64,000 nucleotides of DNA, taken from positions 1 to 64,000 of the forward strand of contig NZ_JAGGPK010000010.1 of assembly GCF_018613855.1 (NCBI RefSeq). The letters run 5' to 3'. This DNA is from Arthrobacter sp. ISL-30 (lineage in GTDB: Bacteria > Actinomycetota > Actinomycetes > Actinomycetales > Micrococcaceae). The position numbers and the translations under genes were made by a program. Shown here one piece after another: positions 1 to 6,377 of the stretch. Each line of letters starts with the position of its first letter. The first letter of the stretch is position 1. The notes beneath the pieces were generated by a model. It saw nothing but the letters and a program-made list of their open reading frames with translations, was not told the DNA's origin and ran no database searches.

Positions 1-181
1 GGAGCAGCCGGGCAGCCGACACGAGGTTCGGCTCATCAAAGGAAACTGACACAGCGGACCGCTTATGCGAAACTTGCACCTACGAGATGCCTCTCTTTTC
101 GGTTGTCAATGGGTTCTAGACAAACTCCATTTTCCTTGAAAAGACGGGCATTCTCGGTTTAACCCGCCGTCGGCGCCCCGA

Positions 182-826
182 TCAGCATCGGTGGATCAAG
201 GCTAAGGTGCCGACGCCGGCGGCAGCAGCCAAAGTGCCTGCCTGGCCCGCCGTGAGGTGACGGAACTGCGCGGCAAGATTGCCGTCGTCGTCGCTGAAGG
301 TGGACTCGGCAACCAGGAGGTCGACGCCGTCGGCAAGTTCCTCCGCCCCGGCGCAGGGTGCGGTATCCATGACGAAGGCGAAACTTTGGCTGGGGGCAGT
401 CAGCCGATATCCATACGTCTCTATGCGGTGCAGCAGCGGACGGACTTCGACGCCGGGCGCGATGGCCCCGGCCTCGTCGTGGGGATAAAGCCGGAGATCG
501 ATGCCCGGCGAAGCGACGGCGACCAGCGGCCAGATGATGTCTTCGCCGGACGCGGGGTAATGCAGACGGACGGGATGCGCCACCCTGTCCAGGGCAAGGC
601 GTGACAGCACACCGGGGAGCCCATAGCAGTGATCTCCGTGGACGTGGGTGATACAGATGCGGGTCACCTCCGAGGCGGAGACGCCGGCATGGATCATCTG
701 CCGCTGGGTTCCATCGCCGGGATCAAAGAGAATGCCCTCATCGTCCCAGCGGAGGAAGTATCCGTTGTGATTGCGGGATCGCGTCGGGACTTGCGACGCG
801 GTTCCAAGAACGACGAGTTCGCGCAT
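182..826 (-). pseudogene. rnz: Shortened ribonuclease Z (metallo-beta-lactamase fold), probably non-functional
   Basis: RNase Z is a zinc endonuclease that trims tRNA 3' ends in the cytoplasm. The N-terminal half is well preserved: the zinc motif HVHGDH lies near residue 60, followed by GLPGVL and the downstream His in LLHRIETYGYR. Two parts of the family are missing. Between GYR and the Asp of FVMDT there are only about 10 residues, where the family has about 65. The protein also stops at ALIHRC, just after the last metal-binding His, losing about 35 C-terminal residues. Its length is 214 against about 300. No continuation is evident in the other frames downstream. The metal ligands survive, so a minimal hydrolase is not excluded, but decay after an in-frame deletion is more likely. 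Confidence 0.72.
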
Positions 827-973
827 GGCACGAGTGTCTCACCGTCATGCGCTTAGTGTCGTTACTTTTGTTTTGCGCACGAACGCCGTTCCAGAACATC
901 AGTGCCGAACCGAATCGTCCCCTGTAGCGTCGTATGTCTTGGAGGATTATCTCCCGTAAACCCAGGAGGAATC

Positions 974-1951
974 ATGGCCCGGCTTGGCAAGTTTGAGAAG
1001 TACCTGATCGAGGAGTTCTACGACGACTATCGGGCCGGGGACATGTCCCACCGCACCTTCACTAGACGCGTGGCCTTCATCACCGGAAGCATGGCGGCAG
1101 CAGCCGCTGCAATGGCTTTGGTCGGGTGCACGCCGGATGAAGTTCCCCGCGGTACGGACCCTATGCCCACTCCCACGCCCACCAGTCCAGGGACGGGCAC
1201 CGCCACCACTTCTCCGGGCACCGTTCCAGGAGCCAAGAGTCCGCTTTCGGTTCCCGAGGGTGCGCCTGGCCTGGTCACGGCTACTGTGCGATTCCCTGCA
1301 GGCGGAACGGACATCAGTGCTTACCTTGCCCGACCTGAGGCAGGAAACAAGGGACCAGCCGTACTGGTCTGCCATGAGAACCGCGGCCTCACCCCGCATA
1401 TCCAGGACGTGGCGCGACGCTTCGCCAAGGCCGGATACGCGGCCCTGGCGGTGGACCTGTTGAGCAGGGAGGGCGGAACGGCGGGAATGGACCCCGACGC
1501 CGTCCCCGGTGCCTTGACCCAGGCCGGAGCCCCACGCCACGTCTCTGACTTCTCTGCGGGTTTCGACTATTTGAAGACGCGGGATTTTGTCGACCCGGAG
1601 CGAATTGCCATGAACGGTTACTGCTTCGGCGGTGGCATCACTTGGCAGGCCGCAACCGAATTGACCGGTCTTAAGGCCGTCGCACCGTTTTACGGACCCT
1701 CTCCCGACCTGGACAAGGTTCCGAACATCAAGGCGGCGGTCTTTGGCGTCTACGCCGAGCTTGACCAGCGGATCACCGGGTCCATGCCGGCACTCCGCGA
1801 TTCCCTAAATGTCGCCGGCATCATCAACCAGATGAAGGTGTATCCCGGCGTCGACCATGCGTTCCATAACGACACTGGACAGCGCTACGTCGAGGCGCAG
1901 GCTACCGCGGCATGGGAGGACACACTGGCCTGGTTTGGCCAGCACGTCTGA
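974..1951 (+). CDS. Dienelactone hydrolase family protein, predicted Tat-exported lipoprotein
   Basis: 325-residue alpha/beta hydrolase of the dienelactone hydrolase (carboxymethylenebutenolidase) family. The nucleophile Cys is in GYCFGGG near residue 215, the Asp in YAELDQR, and the His in GVDHAFH close to the C-terminus. CHENRGL is the usual oxyanion-side motif. The N-terminus reads TFTRRVAFITG and then an Ala-rich stretch ending in LVGC, which fits a twin-arginine signal with a lipobox. A Pro/Thr-rich spacer follows the Cys. Start: ATG 974, with AGGAGGA nine bases upstream; an earlier in-frame ATG at 902 has no such site and would bury the signal. The substrate is unknown; soluble DLHs act on dienelactones, while exported forms are poorly characterised. 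It stands alone between broken genes. Confidence 0.88.
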   Translation: MARLGKFEKYLIEEFYDDYRAGDMSHRTFTRRVAFITGSMAAAAAAMALVGCTPDEVPRGTDPMPTPTPTSPGTGTATTSPGTVPGAKSPLSVPEGAPGLVTATVRFPAGGTDISAYLARPEAGNKGPAVLVCHENRGLTPHIQDVARRFAKAGYAALAVDLLSREGGTAGMDPDAVPGALTQAGAPRHVSDFSAGFDYLKTRDFVDPERIAMNGYCFGGGITWQAATELTGLKAVAPFYGPSPDLDKVPNIKAAVFGVYAELDQRITGSMPALRDSLNVAGIINQMKVYPGVDHAFHNDTGQRYVEAQATAAWEDTLAWFGQHV

Positions 1952-1975
1952 AGGGCCTGGCGGGGGTTGGGTTTC

Positions 1976-2009
1976 GACAAGCTCAACCACAGGGGACAAG
2001 CTCAACCAC
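1976..2009. repeat. Two copies of a GACAAGCTCAACCAC extragenic repeat
   Basis: The 15-base word GACAAGCTCAACCAC occurs at 1976–1990 and again at 1995–2009. The first copy is preceded by GTTTC, giving the TTTCGACAAGCTCAACCAC form that I know as frequent between genes in Arthrobacter-type genomes. The second copy covers the stop codon of the broken YhcG gene read from the other strand. Confidence 0.6.
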
Positions 2010-2938
2010 CGGGAACTGTAAGTTCGGCTTCCAGCGTTTCGATGCTCGGCAGGCTCGACGCGAATTCCTCAGGCAGGGATTCGGCTACCGAGGTCCGCCA
2101 TTCAGCCACGCCGATGGGAGTGTTGAAGCCGCGCAGGGCATATTCGGCCACCACGCTGTTCTTCTCCTTGCATAGCAGCAGACCGATGGTCGGCTTGTCA
2201 TCCGCATGCGCGAGGAGGTCACGAAAGCGAACCCCTGGCCCAGTTCCAGCAGGAACTTCTCCACATGTTGAATCAGTTGCAGCTCCAGTTCCCTCTCACT
2301 GCGGCGGTCGGTCATGGCCACGAAATCAAAAACGTACGGATCCTTGGTGGCCTGCTGGGCCAACTCCGAGTCGGCCGGCACCATAGTGGTCTTGAAATTG
2401 GTGATGGCCTGCCCGGAGCGCTCGTGCAGGCGGGTTTCGATTTGATGGGCCAGGACGTTGCGGGACCAGCCATGTTCGACGGCGGCCGCCGCGTACCAGA
2501 GGCGCGTCGCGGCGTCATCGAGCTTTTCCAACAGCGCGATCTGGTGATACCAGGGCGATGTTGCAAGCGGCGCTTGCAACATTGGGAACTCGGGCCAGGC
2601 CTGCGCAAAGCTCTTCATATAGCGAAGATTCCTTGGTGAGAAGCCCTTGGCGCCGGGAAAGCGGTTGCGGATGTCTGCGGACAGTCGGCTGACCACCTTG
2701 GCTCCCAGCCTTGCTCAGACTCCCGGCTGGCCAGTTGTTGTCCGATTTTCCAGTAGGAGTTCAGGAGTTCCTTATTGACGGCCGTAATTGCCCGTGACCG
2801 ACCGGTGGTGATCTCGCCGGCAACTGTTGCCAACAGTTCCGGGTACCACAGTGGCATGGAGGATTCAGCGGGAGTTCCGCGGAATGCTGCCGCCGTTGCT
2901 CCGTGTGGCGGTCCTGTTGTCAGATTCTGGGCTGGCAT
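2002..2938 (-). pseudogene. YhcG/DUF1016-type PD-(D/E)XK nuclease, broken by a frameshift and an internal deletion
   Basis: Three pieces in three frames form one gene. The first (2938 to about 2700) holds the DUF1016 N-terminus ending SYWKIGQQLASRESEQGW. The second (about 2700 to 2220) continues with AKVVSRLSADIRNRFPG, MLQAPLATSPWYHQIALLEKL and KDPYVFDFVAMTDR up to LELGQGFAFV. The third (about 2220 to 2002) reads LLAHADDKPTIGLLLCKEKN, then RGFNTPIGVAEWRTS and a stop. The first break fits loss of one G from a G-run at 2704–2706. The second is a deletion of roughly 50 codons plus a frame change near 2220, which removes the stretch where the family carries its catalytic Asp, Glu and Lys. Relatives are about 340–370 residues and are sometimes found beside restriction systems; none is present here. 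Dead nuclease; I am sure of the family. Confidence 0.85.
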
Positions 2939-3036
2939 TCACGTCTCCTGCGGCTGGGCTACTGTCGAACCCAAGCTATGGGCGGGCACTGACATTTTTG
3001 TCGACGGCGGCCCCCGGAAGGCGAAAGAATGAGCGG

Positions 3037-3540
3037 GTGAGCGAAGCCGGGGAATTCGTGGATTTCGCACTCCAGCGGGGAGCATCCTGGAGCCGGGCCG
3101 AGGCTGCCCGCCAGAGCCTTGGAAGCGAGCTTTCGTATTACGGCGCATCGGTGGGTGCGATCCGGGGAACCATTCGTGACGTGCTCCGCCGTCACCCCGA
3201 CCTTAGCCATGACGAAGTAACAGCCCTGAGCTCAGAGCTGTGGGATGTTCCTGTCTTTGAGCGGCGCCTGGCGGCAGTCGTCCTCCTGCAGTCGAAGGCC
3301 GGGATGCTGAAGAATTCGGACCTCACACGCATCGAGGGTTTCGTGAGGCAGGCACGCGTCGCTGCCTTGGTGGACCCGCTCGCCGTCGACGTCGTTGCTC
3401 CGCTGCTGGCAGGCCTTGAAGGCCAGGACAGGGTGCATGCAGAACGTGTCCTTGACCGCTGGGCAGGCGAACCTGATGAGTTGCTGCGACGGGCGGCAAT
3501 GCTGTCTCGGGCAGGCGCGCAGAAGGGTGAATTCGACTGA
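3037..3540 (+). pseudogene. DNA alkylation repair (AlkD-like HEAT-repeat) protein, C-terminally truncated
   Basis: 167 residues from GTG 3037, beginning SEAGEFVDFALQRG. The sequence follows the AlkD-like family: an N-terminal helical segment, WDVPVFERRLAAVVLLQ, the VDPLAVDVVAPLL segment that corresponds to the active-site helix, and then DRWAGEPDELLRRAAMLS. Family members continue for about 60–70 residues after this point, whereas this one stops at AQKGEFD. The Trp that usually precedes the catalytic Asp segment is not evident. AlkD enzymes remove bulky or charged alkylated bases without base flipping. The missing last repeats make activity doubtful. A longer open frame starts upstream at 2827, but that part overlaps the broken YhcG gene and does not resemble the family. 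Confidence 0.65.
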
Positions 3541-3598
3541 AGGGACCTGTTCCAAGGCAGGCCGGTCAATCGTATTCTGGGGTGTGGAGGTGATTGCC

Positions 3599-3793
3599 AT
3601 GAAGGCAACTGAAGGAGACCGGATCATCATCCGGGGCACTACCGTCGAAAGGTCGGATCGGCACGGGCAAATCATCGAGGTGAAAGGCGAGGACGGCGCA
3701 CCGCCCTACCGCGTACGCTTCGACGACGGCCATGAAACCATCGTTTTTCCAGGTGGAGATTTCATGATTGACCGGCATCAGGAAGCCACCTGA
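3599..3793 (+). CDS. DUF1918 domain-containing protein
   Basis: 64-residue small soluble protein. KATEGDRIIIRGTTVERSDRHG, then EVKGEDGAPPYRVRFDDGHETIVFPG, is the usual DUF1918 pattern and covers almost the whole chain. The family is a small beta-barrel-like fold widespread in Actinobacteria with no established function. Start: ATG 3599, with GGAGG at 3586–3590. It has its own short upstream region and no obvious partner. Confidence 0.85.
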   Translation: MKATEGDRIIIRGTTVERSDRHGQIIEVKGEDGAPPYRVRFDDGHETIVFPGGDFMIDRHQEAT

Positions 3794-3800
3794 GCAGCTA

Positions 3801-3828
3801 ATCCGGACGTTACTCTGATCCGGACGTT
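3801..3828. repeat. Direct repeat ATCCGGACGTT, two copies
   Basis: Copies at 3801–3811 and 3818–3828, spaced 17 bases, fill the short gap between the DUF1918 gene and the converging endonuclease gene. No function can be assigned. Confidence 0.4.
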
Positions 3829-3829
3829 T

Positions 3830-4600
3830 CTAGGGCTCCGACGATCGAGGCGATTCGATGGTCGGAGCCTCAGCTTCTTCTATGCCTGCAATCTCCGGGA
3901 TTCCCGAAGCATTCGAGCTCACTGAATTATTGCCGTATTCAGCGTGAACAAGGATCGGCAGATGATCCGACGCGCCCCGCGGCAGGGTTTCCACCTTGCC
4001 GATCACCAGTCCCAGGGACGTGGCGAAATCGAAGTGTCCCTTGAAGACTTTGTAGCGCGTGTACGTTCGCCGGTCGCTCAGGGACAGTTCATAGCCTGAG
4101 TTCTTCATATGCGTTGTGAGGTTTCGCGTGAAGAAGGGGTAGTTGAAGTCGCCCACCATCAAGGTCATTTGCTCCCCGCCCATGCCGAGCAGTTCGGCGT
4201 GCGCAGCGTGGATTTGTTCCCTGCGCAGGGAATTGGACGCCGTCAGCGGCGCGGCATGGAATGAACCCAGTACCAGTCCGTGGTTGGTGGCGTTATCGAT
4301 GAGTCGAACGCCCAGGAGTCGCTCGTGCGCCGGAGTCAGAACCCGGTCATGAAGGGATTTCTTGAGGGAAAAAGCGTTTGATTCGATTGCCGTAAAGCGA
4401 GCGGTCCGGTAGTAGACGGCCAGGCCGAGGCGGTTTCCCCTGGTGGCATCCGCGAGGTGGAGTGGGCCGAGCGTCGTGGGGAGTTCCTCGGTATTACATT
4501 CCTGCAAGCACAGCGCATCGACGTCGAAGCCGTGCGCAAGGCCGCGAAGCTCACCGCTGGCCTTGTGCTTACGTAAGTTGTAGCTGATGACTCGTATCAG
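3830..4600 (-). CDS. Endonuclease/exonuclease/phosphatase family protein with unclear start
   Basis: Metal-dependent phosphohydrolase fold of the EEP (DNase I/ExoIII-like) family. Motifs in order: RVISYNLRKH, CLQECN (catalytic Glu), LVLGSFHAAPL, MVGDFNYP (catalytic Asp and Asn), HFDFAT and GASDHLPIL (catalytic Asp-His). All expected acidic and His residues are present. The natural N-terminus is ambiguous: the conserved part begins at IRVISYN, whose first codon is ATA at 4597–4595, where an ATG would be expected. The only start-like codons before the upstream stop are CTG 4600–4598 and ATT 4630–4628. I give the CTG. Length is about 256 residues, and the Glu/Ser-rich tail after the fold is not conserved. 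The substrate may be DNA or a phosphoester. The missing start may mean weak translation or early decay. Confidence 0.7.
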   Translation of the reverse strand: MIRVISYNLRKHKASGELRGLAHGFDVDALCLQECNTEELPTTLGPLHLADATRGNRLGLAVYYRTARFTAIESNAFSLKKSLHDRVLTPAHERLLGVRLIDNATNHGLVLGSFHAAPLTASNSLRREQIHAAHAELLGMGGEQMTLMVGDFNYPFFTRNLTTHMKNSGYELSLSDRRTYTRYKVFKGHFDFATSLGLVIGKVETLPRGASDHLPILVHAEYGNNSVSSNASGIPEIAGIEEAEAPTIESPRSSEP

Positions 4601-4722
4601 GACCGCGCCTCTTGTGCTCGTAGTTGGAATGGACCTTCCTTCACTTTACCCATCGGAAGGCGTTGTGGGTGGAACCGAAGTAGTGTTGTCCCGGATCAAC
4701 AGATTGCCAGAAAGGGTCAGCC

Positions 4723-5523
4723 TTGAGTATCGAACTGCCCGAACTTGCCGAAGGCGACTTCTATTATGAGTCGCTGGGAGACGGAAAGTTCCGCTCCACG
4801 ATCCATGCCCAGGGCGCCTGGAACCCGCATGAGCAGCATATGGCACCGGCGTCCGGGCTGCTTGCCGAACGCCTGCTACGGCACGAGCCGCGCGATGACG
4901 TCAGGATGGCCCGGCTCAGCTACGAGATCCTGGGGCTGATCCCGGGCGGCGAGTTCGAGGTCATCACCACTACCCTCCGGCCCGGCCGAACCATCGAACT
5001 CATCCAGGCTGAACTCCTGGCCGGCGGACGGGTGGCTATCCGTGCCACAGCCTGGCGCATGATTACCTCCGACACGAGCGGCATCGCCGTCGTCGAAGAC
5101 CATCCGATGCCCCCGCTGGAAGACTGCACACCCGGGGATTGGGCGAGCGCCTGGCCGGGAGGATACATCAGGTCCCTGGATATGCGGAAGGCAGATGACC
5201 ACAGGCCGGGATCGGGGCAAGTGTGGGTCCACACGGAGCATCCACTCACGGACAAAAAGGACAGCACTGACCTGGCTCGCCTCGTTGGGCTGGTAGATAC
5301 TGCCAACGGCATTGCCGCCCGGGTTCCTCCGGGAGGCAGCCACCTCTTTCCCAACGTCGACCTCCAGATTCACATGTATCGCGCGCCCTCAGGGGAATGG
5401 CTCGGCCTGGATAATTCGGTCTCCTTTGGCAGCGACGGCATCGGGCTCACGTCAACAGTGCTCCATGACCCCCAAGGCCCGTTCGGGCGCGCTGAACAGA
5501 TCCTCACGCTGAGGAAGGCGTGA
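4723..5523 (+). CDS. Acyl-CoA thioesterase family protein (double hotdog)
   Basis: 266 residues with two hotdog halves. The first runs from FRSTIHAQGAWNPHEQHMAP to the end of the first sheet (residues about 20–115). The second contains SHLFPNVDLQIHMYR and then GLDNSVSFGSDGIGLTSTVLHD (about 200–260). This is the layout of the TesB-like thioesterase family, which hydrolyses acyl-CoA in the cytoplasm. The chain length preferred cannot be read from sequence. Start: TTG 4723 after AAAGGG; there is no ATG in the conserved N-terminus. Its stop overlaps the ATG of the lipoate ligase-like gene (TGATG), so the two are translated together. Confidence 0.82.
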   Translation: MSIELPELAEGDFYYESLGDGKFRSTIHAQGAWNPHEQHMAPASGLLAERLLRHEPRDDVRMARLSYEILGLIPGGEFEVITTTLRPGRTIELIQAELLAGGRVAIRATAWRMITSDTSGIAVVEDHPMPPLEDCTPGDWASAWPGGYIRSLDMRKADDHRPGSGQVWVHTEHPLTDKKDSTDLARLVGLVDTANGIAARVPPGGSHLFPNVDLQIHMYRAPSGEWLGLDNSVSFGSDGIGLTSTVLHDPQGPFGRAEQILTLRKA

Positions 5524-6287
5524 TGGTGCAGGGTATCGAGGAGACCCTGGTCGAAGAGGCCCCTACCCTGACCGTGTTCCGCCAGCAGGAGTCCCTCGGT
5601 GCGGCGGAGGACCTGGAATTCGGGCTCACGCTGCTCCAGGAGGCCCGCAGCGGCCGGCTTGGCCCGACCCTTCGGCTCTATCGGCCCCGACCCACAGTTG
5701 CATTTGGCCAGCGCGACGAGAAACTTCCGGGTTTTCCTGCCGCGGCTGAGGCCTGCCGCCGGCTGGGCTTCGAACCGCTCGTCCGCAAGGCCGGAGGGCG
5801 CGCCGCCGCATATCACGAGGGCACACTGGTTGTGGACCACATCGAGCCCAATGCCGACGCGATTGCCGGGGCGAAAGGCCGTTTCGCCTACTTCGGAGAG
5901 CTGCTGGCTGGAGCCCTGCGCAGCCTGGGTGTGCACGCGGGCGTTGGGGAGATCCCGGGGGAGTACTGCCCCGGTGAGTTCAGCGTCCATGGCGGGAGGC
6001 AGGGGACCCCGGAGGGCAGGATCAAGCTGATCGGCACCGCGCAGCGCGTGGTTTCGGGCGGCTGGCTGTTCAGTTCAGTGGTGGTTGTTGAGGACTCTGC
6101 CCCCATCCGGGAAGTGCTGACGGTGAGTTACGAGGCCCTCGGACTGGAATGGGATCCGGCCACCGCCGGTGCTGTCAACGACCTCGTGCCGCATGTGGAC
6201 GTTCCCGCGGTCGAGGAGGCCATCATTCGCGCCTATGGGGACCATTGGGCAGTATCCGACGGCGACTTCCGCACGCTGCTTCCTTAA
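5523..6287 (+). CDS. Lipoate–protein ligase A / octanoyltransferase family protein
   Basis: 254 residues in the biotin/lipoate ligase fold. YRPRPTVAFGQRDEKLPGF is followed by VRKAGGRAAAYHEGTLVVDHI (the R-x-x-GG-x-A-x-x-H core, near residues 85–105). The substrate Lys and its surroundings are in GRIKLIGTAQRVV. Members either activate free lipoate or transfer octanoyl/lipoyl groups to E2 and H proteins; which of these applies cannot be decided here. The C-terminal accessory domain of E. coli LplA is absent. Start: ATG 5523, overlapping the thioesterase stop. The pairing with a thioesterase suggests acyl-group handling, which is inference only. Confidence 0.82.
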   Translation: MVQGIEETLVEEAPTLTVFRQQESLGAAEDLEFGLTLLQEARSGRLGPTLRLYRPRPTVAFGQRDEKLPGFPAAAEACRRLGFEPLVRKAGGRAAAYHEGTLVVDHIEPNADAIAGAKGRFAYFGELLAGALRSLGVHAGVGEIPGEYCPGEFSVHGGRQGTPEGRIKLIGTAQRVVSGGWLFSSVVVVEDSAPIREVLTVSYEALGLEWDPATAGAVNDLVPHVDVPAVEEAIIRAYGDHWAVSDGDFRTLLP

Positions 6288-6377
6288 GCGCCGCTGCCGT
6301 AGCCGGAGCCTCCGTTGTAGTCGGATTCAAGCAGGACTAGGCTTGTTGGCCAGAGCCCACCAAGGAAGGTGGCCGGG

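Noticed and set aside
1..181. Possible tRNA end or phage attachment site at the left edge
   Set aside because: No cloverleaf, no GGTTC-type T loop in place and no integrase nearby; the stretch shows no recognisable feature.
3566..3778. Minus-strand frame opposite the DUF1918 gene
   Set aside because: The plus-strand DUF1918 protein is a clear family match with a ribosome site; the antisense frame has neither.
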